37,034 bases of DNA from Bacteroidales bacterium (GTDB lineage: Bacteria; Bacteroidota; Bacteroidia; Bacteroidales; DTU049), in the NCBI GenBank assembly GCA_016937255.1, contig JAFGWG010000185.1, positions 1 to 37,034 on the forward strand, written 5' to 3'. How positions within the stretch are numbered: the first letter of the stretch is position 1; each line of letters starts with the position of its first letter. A program made the translations under genes and the position numbers. Shown piece after piece: positions 1 to 7,891 of this stretch. The notes beneath the pieces were generated by a model that was not told the DNA's origin, made no database searches, and worked only from the letters and a program-made list of their open reading frames with translations.

Positions 1-732
1 AACAGACCAGGACTCGTGGGTATGCATGCTTCATTTACGGTGGAGCAACACACTTTACTGAAAGCAATAGAAATTGCTGCCAAATACGATACAGGTATTC
101 ATATTCATGTGGCCGAAGATCCGGTGGATGAGCAGCTGACCCGTGAAAAATACGGTGTAAGCGTTATGGAACGTCTTCGTCATGCGGGGGCGCTCAATCT
201 CAAAGGAAATATCCTAGGACACGGCTTGCATCTGGATAAAGAAGAGCGTGAATTGGTAAAAAACTCCGGCTCATGGATGGCTGTAAATGCCGATTCCAAT
301 CTCAATAATCGCGTTGGTTTCTTTACTTCTGAAGGTTTTGGCGATAAAATTATGCTTGGAACCGATGGCATGCACAGCGATATGATCAAAAGTGCCCAAA
401 CTGCTTTGTTTGCAGGGCAAAACTTCGATGAAGTGGATATGGGAATGATTTATAATCGTTTGCGCAATTCTGAGAAATATCTGCACGAAAACGGACATGC
501 TTTTGGCGGGAATAACCTCATTGTGCTCGATTACGACAGCCCGACACCGCTTACAGAGAGCAATTATATCGGGCATTTCTTTTTTGGTTTCGAGAACCGC
601 CATATAACCCATAGCATTTCAAACGGAAAACTCATTTATGCCGAAGGCAAAGTGCAAACGGTTGATGAAGAAAGTATTCTGAAGGAATCTGCAAAGGCGG
701 CTATGCATTTGTGGGATGAGATGGTGAAGTAG
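1..732 (+). CDS. ssnA: SsnA-type amidohydrolase, 3' part (5' end outside window)
   Basis: The reading frame is open from base 1, so the listed ATG at 16 is internal and the N-terminal half lies upstream of the window. The visible part shows the second half of a metal-dependent amidohydrolase: the segment GMHASFTVE, a metal-site His in IHIHVAED, another His in GHGLHLD, and the catalytic Asp in LGTDGMHSDM. This pattern fits the SsnA group of putative aminohydrolases, known from the E. coli purine/selenium-linked cluster and related to chlorohydrolases and guanine deaminases. The substrate is not experimentally clear for the family. A dihydropyrimidinase/hydantoinase about 1.1 kb downstream on the same strand supports a role in nitrogen-ring catabolism, since the two gene types co-occur in the E. 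coli cluster. The SsnA assignment rather than a generic amidohydrolase is from remembered motif similarity. Confidence 0.8.
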   Translation, partial: NRPGLVGMHASFTVEQHTLLKAIEIAAKYDTGIHIHVAEDPVDEQLTREKYGVSVMERLRHAGALNLKGNILGHGLHLDKEERELVKNSGSWMAVNADSNLNNRVGFFTSEGFGDKIMLGTDGMHSDMIKSAQTALFAGQNFDEVDMGMIYNRLRNSEKYLHENGHAFGGNNLIVLDYDSPTPLTESNYIGHFFFGFENRHITHSISNGKLIYAEGKVQTVDEESILKESAKAAMHLWDEMVK

Positions 733-770
733 TTATACATCTGCAGGCATCATGCTCAAATCAAATATCC

Positions 771-870
771 GTAGAGACGAATAGCATTCGTCTCAAAGAA
801 CCAAAAACACCCGTAGAGACGTATAGCATACGTCTCAAAACAGTATACGCCTCAATACAGCATTCGTCTC
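771..870. repeat. REP-like palindrome cluster (GTAGAGACG family)
   Basis: Two near-identical palindromes follow each other at 774-794 and 816-836. Each has perfect 9-base arms (GAGACGAAT/ATTCGTCTC and GAGACGTAT/ATACGTCTC) around the loop AGC, each is preceded by GTA, and each is followed by CTCAAA. A third, degraded half-unit (GCATTCGTCTC) ends at 870. Repeats starting GTAGAGACG are, from memory, common between genes in Bacteroidetes and cyanobacteria. The cluster sits between the ssnA stop and the toxin-antitoxin promoter; it may act as a weak terminator of ssnA or be an inert mobile REP. Confidence 0.8.
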
Positions 871-908
871 AAAGAACATAGTTTTCCTTGTCAAGAAAAT
901 GATTAACT

Positions 909-960
909 AAACAAATTTGTTTTCGCCTGATAAATGATGTATATTTGACAAATTTGTCAA
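909..960 (+). promoter_or_regulatory. Promoter with two operator palindromes for the MntA/HepT operon
   Basis: The Bacteroidetes promoter elements are TTTG at 916-919 and TATATTTG at 940-947, separated by 20 bases. Each lies inside or at the edge of a perfect palindrome: AAACAAATTTGTTT at 909-922 and TTGACAAATTTGTCAA at 945-960. The palindromes share the core ACAAATTTGT, with centres 37 bases apart. The inferred transcription start falls inside the second palindrome, just before the ATG at 963. Binding of the XRE-type HTH protein encoded directly downstream would block both promoter elements, so autoregulation is the natural reading (inference). Confidence 0.8.
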
Positions 961-962
961 CA

Positions 963-1517
963 ATGAATGCGTTGGGATCATATTTACGTAAAGTCCGCAA
1001 AGAATCGGGCAGGTCTTTAGCCGATTTAGCCAAGGACCTATCAATGGATATTACATTGCTCAGTCGCATTGAAACCGGAAAACGGGATTTGGCATTTGAG
1101 CGATTAGCTGAGTTTTCAACGGTCTATAATATTCCAGAAAATGAATTGCAGTCGCTATGGATGCAGGCAAAAAATAATGTAGAAGAACCAGTGGTTTTGT
1201 ATCAGGCTATGGTATCATCAGTAAGCGAAATTCGCCGCATATTATCTGATATTTTCAAAACCGACCCCCGAATTGAAAGGGCATTTCTATTTGGCAGCAT
1301 ATCCAGAAAACAAGCACATGTCAATAGCGATATAGATATAATGCTTGAAATCAAAGAAAACGAAGTAATTACAATTTTCGATTTGGCAGAAATAAAAAAT
1401 AAGTGTGAGCAAAAACTTAATAGGAAAGCAGATATCAATACCCGCCACTCTGTTGGAAATGATTTAGCCACATCTATACAACCCGATCTGAAACTCATTT
1501 ATGAAAGAAAAAGCTAA
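963..1517 (+). CDS. HTH-MntA antitoxin: XRE DNA-binding domain fused to minimal nucleotidyltransferase
   Basis: Counting from the ATG at 963, residues about 5-65 form an XRE-type helix-turn-helix (SLADLAKDLSMDITLLSRIE). Residues about 85-184 form a minimal nucleotidyltransferase, with the exact signature GS-x10-DxD at residues 111-125 (GSISRKQAHVNSDID). In the HepT/MntA (type VII) systems the MNT enzyme adds AMP to a tyrosine of the HEPN toxin and neutralises it. The ORF-track start at 945 is a TTG inside the -7 box and operator, so the ATG at 963 is preferred. The gene overlaps hepT by 17 bases. The fused DNA-binding domain is an addition to the usual stand-alone MntA and suggests one protein that is both antidote enzyme and repressor. 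Confidence 0.87.
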   Translation: MNALGSYLRKVRKESGRSLADLAKDLSMDITLLSRIETGKRDLAFERLAEFSTVYNIPENELQSLWMQAKNNVEEPVVLYQAMVSSVSEIRRILSDIFKTDPRIERAFLFGSISRKQAHVNSDIDIMLEIKENEVITIFDLAEIKNKCEQKLNRKADINTRHSVGNDLATSIQPDLKLIYERKS

Positions 1518-1854
1518 TTATATCATTTTCAGGCTAAAACATATCATCAAGGCAATTGATATGATTGATAGGTCTATGACTGATGTAACTGTGGATTCAT
1601 TTCTGGAAGATGAAGTTTTGCAAAGTGCGGTTTGCTATCAGTTTCTGATCATAGGAGAGGCCGTTCGAAACCTTCCTGTTGAATTTACCGAGAAGCATGA
1701 TTATCCCTGGTATAAGCCTCGATCGTTCAGAAATTTCCTTGCACATGAGTATTTTGGAGTGGACATGAAAATGGTTTACTATACTCAGCAAAAAGACATG
1801 CCCGGGTTTAGAACTTATATAAATGAACTGATTGAAAAAACAAAAGATGAGTAG
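1501..1854 (+). CDS. hepT: HepT-like HEPN-domain toxin (DUF86)
   Basis: This is a 117-residue, all-helical HEPN protein. The family's RNase and modification motif R-x4-H-x-Y is present as RNFLAHEY (Arg77, His82, Tyr84). The Tyr is the position AMPylated by MntA in characterised HepT/MntA pairs. An upstream helix carries IGEAVRNLP, typical of DUF86. The start overlaps the antitoxin gene by 17 bases, consistent with translational coupling, and the stop overlaps the start of the dihydropyrimidinase by 8 bases. The expected activity is RNA cleavage (possibly tRNA) when free of its antitoxin. No key residue is missing, so the toxin looks intact. Confidence 0.88.
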   Translation: MKEKANYIIFRLKHIIKAIDMIDRSMTDVTVDSFLEDEVLQSAVCYQFLIIGEAVRNLPVEFTEKHDYPWYKPRSFRNFLAHEYFGVDMKMVYYTQQKDMPGFRTYINELIEKTKDE

Positions 1855-3142
1855 TTTGCTGATTAAAAATATTACCATTGTAAACTCAGACTATTCTTTC
1901 AAAGCCAATGTGCTGTTTGAGGATGGTAGAGTTTTACAGATTTCTGACAAGCCGATTGAGAGCAATGCAAAAGTGTATGATGGAACCGAAAAGTATCTGA
2001 TACCTGCGGGAATTGATCCACATGTGCATTTAGCATTGCCCACACCTGCAGGACCCTCATGCGATGATTTTGAAATGGGGAGCAAAGCTGCAATAGCTGG
2101 AGGAACCGGAGCGCTGATTGACTTTGTAACACCAAAGCGTGGTCAATCACTTATTGAAGCAACAAAAGAGCGCCAAAAAGAGACAGAAGCATCTGAAATT
2201 CCTGTAAAGCTGCATGTGGGTATCACCTGGTGGGATGATAGTCTGGATGCAGAAATTGAATCGCTGTTTAAAGATTATGGCATTAAGACTTTCAAGGTTT
2301 ATATGGCTTATCTCGATAATATCGGGCTGGAAGTCCCTCAAATGCATAAGGCCATGAAGAGTATTGCAAAACATGGCGGTATGATGGCTTTGCATGCTGA
2401 ATTGGGCATAGAAATAATGAAGCTGCATTATGAATTCAGGCAAAAAGACAGACTTGCTGCATTTAATCACCCATGGACTCGCCCTGCAAATGTTGAATTT
2501 GAGGCCGTGCAAAAAGCATTAATGTTGGTTGAGTTCACGAAATGCCCGACCTATTTTGTACATATCAGCACGGCAGAATCAGTGCAGATGATTCGTGAGG
2601 CTAAAGCAAAAGGATTGCCTGTTTTTGCTGAAACCTGTCCGCAATACCTTCTTTTGGATGATGAAAAATACAATGGTCCTTTCAGTCAGGTGGCGCCTTT
2701 TATAATGAGTCCGCCATTACGCCGAAAAGAAGATCAGGAAGCACTTTGGGAGGGATTGAAAGACGGAACTATAGACACCATTTCTACAGATCATTGTCCG
2801 TTTACAATGAAACAGAAGAGTGCAGGAATTAACGATTTTACAAAAATTCCAAATGGAGTAGGGGGGATTTATCATAGAATGGGATTGATATATACATACG
2901 GAGTCCTTGAAAATCGTATAAGTTTGAATGAGTGGATTAAACTATGTTCTTCAAATGCTGCTGAAATATTTGATTTTGAGAACTATGGGAAAATAGAGGA
3001 GGGAGAAGATGCGCCGGTATTTATTTGGGATCCTGAGCCGGAAGAAGTAATTGGCGACTCTCAACCTTTCAGTAATGCCGATACTAATGTGTATAAGGGC
3101 TTAAAAATCAAAGGAAAAGCAATTAATATCTCTGAATTATGA
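1847..3142 (+). CDS. Dihydropyrimidinase / D-hydantoinase-type cyclic amidohydrolase
   Basis: This cytoplasmic binuclear metal hydrolase opens cyclic amide rings (dihydropyrimidines, hydantoins). The metal ligands are visible in order: HxH in DPHVHLALP, the lysine that is normally carboxylated in FKVYMAY, His in MMALHAELG, His in YFVHIST, and the catalytic Asp in TISTDHCPFT. At 432 residues from the ATG at 1847 it is a little shorter than typical members (about 460). The track start at 1832 is a TTG inside hepT; the ATG at 1847 is preferred and overlaps the hepT stop by 8 bases. Downstream, its stop overlaps the next ATG (ATGA). With the SsnA-like enzyme upstream it probably belongs to a purine/pyrimidine breakdown locus. 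Hydantoinase, dihydropyrimidinase and related specificities cannot be separated here. Confidence 0.88.
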   Translation: MSSLLIKNITIVNSDYSFKANVLFEDGRVLQISDKPIESNAKVYDGTEKYLIPAGIDPHVHLALPTPAGPSCDDFEMGSKAAIAGGTGALIDFVTPKRGQSLIEATKERQKETEASEIPVKLHVGITWWDDSLDAEIESLFKDYGIKTFKVYMAYLDNIGLEVPQMHKAMKSIAKHGGMMALHAELGIEIMKLHYEFRQKDRLAAFNHPWTRPANVEFEAVQKALMLVEFTKCPTYFVHISTAESVQMIREAKAKGLPVFAETCPQYLLLDDEKYNGPFSQVAPFIMSPPLRRKEDQEALWEGLKDGTIDTISTDHCPFTMKQKSAGINDFTKIPNGVGGIYHRMGLIYTYGVLENRISLNEWIKLCSSNAAEIFDFENYGKIEEGEDAPVFIWDPEPEEVIGDSQPFSNADTNVYKGLKIKGKAINISEL

Positions 3143-3681
3143 GAATTAAATATAGCTTAGATGCAAGTGATTATCTAAAATTTCAATTGTTTCTTGCTTC
3201 CCGTTCAAAGCAGGTAAAGCGCAGACGGAATTTCACTCGTTGGTTTATTCCAATTCTGTATATACTTATGTCTTTAGTGTTTTTTGGTATTGAGCAACCC
3301 ATTACCATGATTGTTTTTGCAGCTTTGGCTATTATTTGGTTTTTTCTGTACCCCATTTATAGTAGAAACAGATACATACGGTATTATCGCAGATTTATAG
3401 AGGAGCATCATTCGTCTAATTTTAATAAGGATTTCTTCATTGAAACAAAAGAGGACGAATTTTATCTGGAAGCTGAAGAAGCCAATAGTAATATTAAGTA
3501 TTCGGCGGTAAAAAATATTTTCGATTTATCGAGCCATTATCTCATTCAGCTTAAGCCGGGATCTGTGGTTATTTTGCCTGTAGAAAAAACAGATGCTAAA
3601 GATCTGAATAGCTTGATAGAAGAGATTTCTTTGAAAAGCAATATCAAGGTTTCTGATTTGAGAAATTGGAAATGGAAATAA
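3139..3681 (+). CDS. YcxB-like membrane protein
   Basis: This is a 180-residue protein with a basic N-terminus, two adjacent membrane segments at about residues 35-50 and 55-75 (WFIPILYILMSLVFFGI and ITMIVFAALAIIWFFLYPIY), and a hydrophilic C-terminal domain. The C-terminal pattern, with a segment like IKYSAVKNIFDLSSHYLIQL and then VVILPVE, is the YcxB-like domain, whose function is unknown. It starts inside the dihydropyrimidinase stop codon (ATGA overlap), so it is co-translated with it. Nothing in it points to a catalytic role. Confidence 0.75.
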   Translation: MRIKYSLDASDYLKFQLFLASRSKQVKRRRNFTRWFIPILYILMSLVFFGIEQPITMIVFAALAIIWFFLYPIYSRNRYIRYYRRFIEEHHSSNFNKDFFIETKEDEFYLEAEEANSNIKYSAVKNIFDLSSHYLIQLKPGSVVILPVEKTDAKDLNSLIEEISLKSNIKVSDLRNWKWK

Positions 3682-3734
3682 AAATACCGCAAGTTTTTCC
3701 CCTCACTTTTGTCAAATTGTATAAATTAGCGCCA

Positions 3735-4118
3735 ATGAAGTATTATTTTGAGAAAAAACTGAATTTGTCTTTTTCAGATTCTATTGAAAGAGTTACGAAC
3801 GTATTGAAAGATAATGGTTTAGGAGTTGTTTCCGAAATCAGAATGGATGAAAATCTCAATAAGTTGGATAGCAACGATTTTAAGCCATATCTTATTTTAG
3901 GTGCTTGTAGTCCTGAACATGCCAAAGAAGCTCTCAGACATGAAGAGAATATTGGTGTTTTATTGCCGTGCAACGTTGTTGTTGCTTCTGAGAATGATGG
4001 AACACGGGTTGCTGTTGTAAATCCATTAGTTGCCATGCAAGGAGTTCAGAATCCAGCATTGGAGCCCATGGCAAAGGAGATTACAGAGAAGCTAAAACAA
4101 TTCATGTCAGCAATATAA
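3735..4118 (+). CDS. DUF302-family protein
   Basis: This is a 127-residue soluble protein with the DUF302 pattern: KPYLILGACSPEHAKEALRHEENIG followed by the VLLPCNVVV strand and a conserved acidic turn. The function of the family is not established; members often carry this GAC...LLPCN pair of cysteines. I place the start at the ATG at 3735, because the family normally begins at MKYYFEKKL. The track start at 3666 would add 23 unrelated residues and overlap the YcxB gene. It is the last gene of the plus-strand run and is followed by a hairpin. Confidence 0.8.
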   Translation: MKYYFEKKLNLSFSDSIERVTNVLKDNGLGVVSEIRMDENLNKLDSNDFKPYLILGACSPEHAKEALRHEENIGVLLPCNVVVASENDGTRVAVVNPLVAMQGVQNPALEPMAKEITEKLKQFMSAI

Positions 4119-4140
4119 AAAAGGCCACCCGCGGGTAGCC
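4115..4140 (-). terminator. Rho-independent terminator of the T9SS gene on the minus strand
   Basis: GGCCACCC (4123-4130) pairs with GGGTAGCC (4133-4140) with one mismatch. Read on the minus strand, the GC-rich stem is followed by a run of T, which suits the gene ending at 4168. On the plus strand there is no U-tract after the stem, so its use by the DUF302 gene is less certain. Confidence 0.7.
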
Positions 4141-4167
4141 TAAATATATTCGAAAAACTAAAATTAA

Positions 4168-5829
4168 TTAGTTTTTAATCACTTTAAATCTGGCGTATTC
4201 CTTGTCAGTTACAAGCACATTAATGAAGTAAATTCCTGCTTCACCATTAATACTACTTGTGATTTTGCTCACAGAGCGATAAACTTCATCACTAACTATT
4301 TGCCCCATGTAGTTGGTGATCTGAACTTGTACAAAATCATATTTCTTACCAAGTTCAATATTTATTTCTGAGTTAGTTGGATTTGGATATACTTGTGATA
4401 GATCGAGTGTGCTTTCCTCTAATGAAACTATTGTTGAAATTGTATGGCAGGCACTGGTATCGGCACAACCATTCATGGATACAATTACAGCGTAATCACC
4501 ATTGGCAGTTGCCGTAAACGACTGGTTGGTTTCGCCTGGTATGATTGCATAGGCACTGTCGCATGAAACCCATTGATAAGCTGCACCTGTTGCATTGCTG
4601 GTTAGTACTGGGTCCATGCTAGTTACACCTAGCTCTATATATGCATTTTCTTCAGCTGAAAACACAAAGGAGGTAAAAAATACAATTGTGTCTTCATTTA
4701 TACTTCCAATAGATCCTGCTTCTCCAGGTGCAGCACCGCCATATAGAGTTGCTGGGCCACCATTTACATACATAGCCCCGGAATTATTGATGTTCTCTCC
4801 AAAAAGCTTTATACGACCTCCACCACCGGAGCCGCCATCATCATTTGCAGTACTTGTGCCAATACTTCCTTGGCCACCATTTGCGTCAATAGTTCCTGAT
4901 AGATTGACTTCAGCGCCATATATAAGCACTCCACCACCGGCACCGCCACCGCTACCTTGCCCACCACCGGGTTGCTGTGCATCATTTCCATTTGCATTGA
5001 TATATCCGTTTACAATTATCTCCTCAGCAAAAAGAATTACTTTTCCTCCTCCATTGCCGCCAATTGTAGTACTAGCTGAACCACCACTTGAACCCATTTG
5101 AATATCAAACCCAGTTGCTGTACCATAAGCAATTCCACCTGTTTGAATAGGGTCTCCTGTGTCATATCCACCATCTCCGCCATCACCACCATATCCTGCA
5201 CCACTTGCTCCACAAGATGATGAATAAGTTCCATAACCAGGACCTGAACCGTTTAAGCCGGCTCCAGTTATTTGAAATCCATTTCCTTGTGCATGCAGCA
5301 CACCATCAATAATAATTATTGCAGCACGAATTTCAAACATACTATCATTTGCAGTTGTGAATACTGTATCACCAGCAGATATTTCAAACCAATCATAAAC
5401 ATTCAGGCTGTCTAGTGTATCATTTCCTGATGAAATATAAGCATTGGGAAATGTGAGGCTAAAATCTGACATAGCCGTGGCAGTGGTGTCGCCATAATGC
5501 ATATAAATCATATATGTGCTATCTCCTGAAAAATCAGGTAAGTTCACCCAAATGATTGTTGAATCAGTGTTTATATAGTCCTCAATATAGTAATTGTAAA
5601 ATATTGTTGGTGCACATTTTTCAGGACTAAAACGAAGATCTTCTCCATTGATTTGTAATTTACCTGCTCCGATTAACGTATCGGTTTCTACAATGAGCTT
5701 TACAGGGTAATTATTGAAGGTAATACTTGTGTCATTTGAAATAGATACAGGCATGCGATACATCCCGTTATATTGTGCAAATGCTCCAATTGCCATCAAA
5801 ATGAATAATAAGGTAAAAAGTTTTTTCAT
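4168..5829 (-). CDS. Secreted glycine-rich protein with DUF2341-like domain and T9SS sorting domain
   Basis: This is a 553-residue secreted protein. Residues 1-18 are a signal peptide (MKKLFTLLFILMAIGAFA). Next comes a DUF2341-like segment of about 120 residues (NYPVKLIVETDTL ... STYMIYMHYGD). A long glycine/serine-rich middle (GSGGGAGGG, GGNGGGK) resembles other surface glycine-rich cargo. The C-terminal 75 residues are a type A T9SS sorting domain (VYPNPTNSEINIEL ... GIYFINVL). It should cross the outer membrane through the type IX system and be anchored or released at the surface. The track start at 5910 is rejected because the signal peptide begins at the ATG at 5829. A TAATTTTG box sits at 5861-5854, giving a short leader. 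The ligand or role is unknown. Confidence 0.85.
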   Translation of the reverse strand: MKKLFTLLFILMAIGAFAQYNGMYRMPVSISNDTSITFNNYPVKLIVETDTLIGAGKLQINGEDLRFSPEKCAPTIFYNYYIEDYINTDSTIIWVNLPDFSGDSTYMIYMHYGDTTATAMSDFSLTFPNAYISSGNDTLDSLNVYDWFEISAGDTVFTTANDSMFEIRAAIIIIDGVLHAQGNGFQITGAGLNGSGPGYGTYSSSCGASGAGYGGDGGDGGYDTGDPIQTGGIAYGTATGFDIQMGSSGGSASTTIGGNGGGKVILFAEEIIVNGYINANGNDAQQPGGGQGSGGGAGGGVLIYGAEVNLSGTIDANGGQGSIGTSTANDDGGSGGGGRIKLFGENINNSGAMYVNGGPATLYGGAAPGEAGSIGSINEDTIVFFTSFVFSAEENAYIELGVTSMDPVLTSNATGAAYQWVSCDSAYAIIPGETNQSFTATANGDYAVIVSMNGCADTSACHTISTIVSLEESTLDLSQVYPNPTNSEINIELGKKYDFVQVQITNYMGQIVSDEVYRSVSKITSSINGEAGIYFINVLVTDKEYARFKVIKN

Positions 5830-5853
5830 ATTGAAAATATTTGGTTTGATATG

Positions 5854-5861
5854 CAAAATTA
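5854..5861 (-). promoter_or_regulatory. Candidate -7 box (TAATTTTG) of the DUF2341/T9SS gene
   Basis: TAATTTTG on the minus strand matches TANNTTTG and lies 24 bases before the ATG at 5829. I find no good TTTG at the -33 position. Confidence 0.45.
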
Positions 5862-5923
5862 AGAATAATAACCAATTCATTATATGAATTAATATGATAA
5901 TTAATAGCAATATAATTGTTTAG

Positions 5924-5962
5924 GCAAAAAAAGCTGCCAGACAGTTTAAGTGTCTGACAGCT
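5924..5962 (-). terminator. Rho-independent terminator of fumC
   Basis: AGCTGCCAGACA (5932-5943) pairs with TGTCTGACAGCT (5951-5962) with a single mismatch across a 7-base loop. On the minus strand the stem is followed by seven Ts, directly after the fumC stop. Confidence 0.88.
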
Positions 5963-5975
5963 AGAATTCAAATAC

Positions 5976-7358
5976 TTAAACCATCTTCCCCGGATCCACC
6001 CACTGATCGAAATCTTCGGGCTTAACCAGCCCGGTTTGAATGGCCGATTCCTTAAGGGTTAAACCTTCCTTATGAGCTTTCTTGGCAATGGTGGCAGCAT
6101 TATCGTATCCGATGTGCGGGTTCAATGATGTTACCAGCATCAGTGAATTGTTTAGATGCTTGTCAATAGCTTCTTTGTTAGCTTTAATCCCTGCCACAGC
6201 ATTATCGGTAAATGAATGACATGCATCACCAATAAGTTGAGCAGCCATGAGGAAATTATAGATCATTACCGGCATAAAAACATTAAGCTGGAAATGCCCA
6301 TTCATGCCACCGATGTTAATGGCTGCATCGTTTCCTATAACCTGAGCACAAACCATGGTCATTGCTTCTGCCTGAGTAGGATTTACTTTTCCGGGCATAA
6401 TAGATGAGCCGGGCTCATTTTCGGGAAGCATTAGTTCGCCAATGCCACAACGCGGACCACTGGCCAGCATACGTATATTATTGGCAATATGCATGAGGCT
6501 TACGGCAATCGTTTTTAAAGCACCGCTTGATTCTACTATGGCATCGTGGGCTGAAAGGCTTTCGAATTTATTTTCAGCCGTAATGAATGGCATACCGGTA
6601 AGTTCTGCAATTTTTGCAGCAACTTTTATATCATAATTCTCGGGTGTATTGAGCCCTGTACCTACTGCAGTTCCACCCAATGCGAGCTCTGTAAGATGTG
6701 CCAGTGTGTTTTTAATGGCACGAATACCATGATCGATCTGAGACACATAGCCTGAGAATTCTTGTCCAACAGTAAGTGGGGTGGCATCCATAAGGTGGGT
6801 GCGACCTGTTTTTACGATATCCTTAAACTCCTCACTTTTGGCTTGCAGCGCATTACGCAGTTTTTCCAACGCAGGAATGGTGTGCTCTGTAAGCTTTTTA
6901 TATGCTGCAATATGCATGGCAGTAGGGAAGGTGTCATTACTCGATTGCGATTTGTTTACGTCGTCGTTTGGATGAAGTGCTTTTTTTGCATCCTCGAGTT
7001 TGCCGCCGGCAATTACGTGTCCGCGGTTAGCCACTACCTCGTTCACATTCATGTTACTTTGCGTGCCAGAGCCGGTTTGCCAAACTACCAATGGGAATTC
7101 ACCTGCGAGTTTTCCTTCCAGAATTTCATCGCATACCTGTGCAATAAGCTTTGATTTTTCTGGATCAATTTTCCCAAGATCCGCATTGGTTAAAGCTGCC
7201 GCTTTCTTCAAAATGGCAAAAGCTTCAATTATTTCTACCGGCATTTTTTGTCCACCGATTTTAAAATTCTCTTTTGAGCGTTGAGTTTGTGCTCCCCAGT
7301 ATTTTTCTGCAGGCACCTTAACTTCGCCTAAACTGTCTTTTTCAATTCTGTATTCCAT
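5976..7358 (-). CDS. fumC: Class II fumarate hydratase
   Basis: This iron-independent, homotetrameric enzyme interconverts fumarate and malate in the TCA cycle, or in the reductive branch of anaerobes. At 460 residues it is full length. The N-terminus [16 protein letters not shown] and YWGAQTQRS is typical, and the superfamily signature [11 protein letters not shown] with the catalytic Ser loop is present. The active-site segment [11 protein letters not shown] and the GSGTQSNMN substrate segment are intact. It lies 24 bases downstream of the arsC-like gene on the same strand, so the two may be co-transcribed. A strong terminator follows. No Shine-Dalgarno is visible. Confidence 0.97.
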   Translation of the reverse strand: MEYRIEKDSLGEVKVPAEKYWGAQTQRSKENFKIGGQKMPVEIIEAFAILKKAAALTNADLGKIDPEKSKLIAQVCDEILEGKLAGEFPLVVWQTGSGTQSNMNVNEVVANRGHVIAGGKLEDAKKALHPNDDVNKSQSSNDTFPTAMHIAAYKKLTEHTIPALEKLRNALQAKSEEFKDIVKTGRTHLMDATPLTVGQEFSGYVSQIDHGIRAIKNTLAHLTELALGGTAVGTGLNTPENYDIKVAAKIAELTGMPFITAENKFESLSAHDAIVESSGALKTIAVSLMHIANNIRMLASGPRCGIGELMLPENEPGSSIMPGKVNPTQAEAMTMVCAQVIGNDAAINIGGMNGHFQLNVFMPVMIYNFLMAAQLIGDACHSFTDNAVAGIKANKEAIDKHLNNSLMLVTSLNPHIGYDNAATIAKKAHKEGLTLKESAIQTGLVKPEDFDQWVDPGKMV

Positions 7359-7382
7359 GGTTTTTTTTTAAATGATTTCTTA

Positions 7383-7727
7383 TTAAAACAAACTGGCTAC
7401 TGCATCTTCGGTTTCACCAATTACCGCCCTATTCCCCTTAACAATAATGGGCCTTTTCAGTAATTTAAGGTTCTCAGAAATGATTTTAATCCATTCCTGA
7501 TCTGTAAAATTTTTCCCCTTTAGTTCCTTTTTATATACATCTTCCTGAGTACGAATGATATCCTGCACTTTCATATTAAGTTGCTTCAATAATTTGGAAA
7601 TATCTTCAGGACTTAGCCCCGTTTTTAGGTATTCCACTATTTCAAAATCTTCGGTGTGTTTTTTAAAAAACTCTAGTCCACCGCGACTTTTACGGCATCT
7701 TGTATTGTGGTAGATTATTGTTTTCAT
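7383..7727 (-). CDS. arsC: ArsC/Spx-family glutaredoxin-like arsenate reductase
   Basis: This is a 114-residue thioredoxin-fold protein with one N-terminal active cysteine, Cys11, in NTRCRKSR. Members of this fold use it to form a covalent arsenate or mixed disulfide intermediate. The C-terminal part, LLKRPIIVKGNRAVIGE, is the conserved arsenate-reductase/Spx signature. There is no arsenite pump or ArsR gene nearby, so resistance to arsenic is not shown by context; a general thiol reductase or Spx-like regulatory role is possible. It starts 20-30 bases after a TATTTTTG box and precedes fumC by 24 bases. Confidence 0.85.
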   Translation of the reverse strand: MKTIIYHNTRCRKSRGGLEFFKKHTEDFEIVEYLKTGLSPEDISKLLKQLNMKVQDIIRTQEDVYKKELKGKNFTDQEWIKIISENLKLLKRPIIVKGNRAVIGETEDAVASLF

Positions 7728-7754
7728 TTGAGATAAGTATTTGGATGCAATTTA

Positions 7755-7762
7755 CAAAAATA
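7755..7762 (-). promoter_or_regulatory. Candidate -7 box (TATTTTTG) for arsC-fumC
   Basis: On the minus strand TATTTTTG fits TANNTTTG and lies 27 bases before the arsC ATG. A matching TTTG at the -33 position is not clear. Confidence 0.5.
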
Positions 7763-7841
7763 TGTGTATGAATTGTAAAAAGAAGGATATTTATATTGTA
7801 AATTTTCTCATGAATTGATTACCATTTGTTTCCCAAAACTA

Positions 7842-7873
7842 TTTGACATAGCTGCCTAATTATATTACATTTG
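7842..7873 (+). promoter_or_regulatory. Bacteroidetes promoter of the T9SS gene (TTTG-N20-TACATTTG)
   Basis: TTTG at 7842-7845 and TACATTTG at 7866-7873 are separated by 20 bases, the textbook Bacteroidetes arrangement. Because the -7 box contains the TTG that the ORF track uses as a start (7871), translation must begin later, at the ATG at 7892. Confidence 0.8.
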
Positions 7874-7891
7874 AAAACTAAATACATTCAA

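Noticed and set aside
945-962. TTG start for the antitoxin
   Set aside because: It is inside the -7 box and operator; the ATG at 963 fits the HTH domain and promoter.
4595-5101. 168-codon plus-strand frame, proline-rich
   Set aside because: It is the reverse complement of the glycine-rich part of the T9SS gene; the Pro/Ser runs mirror its Gly codons.
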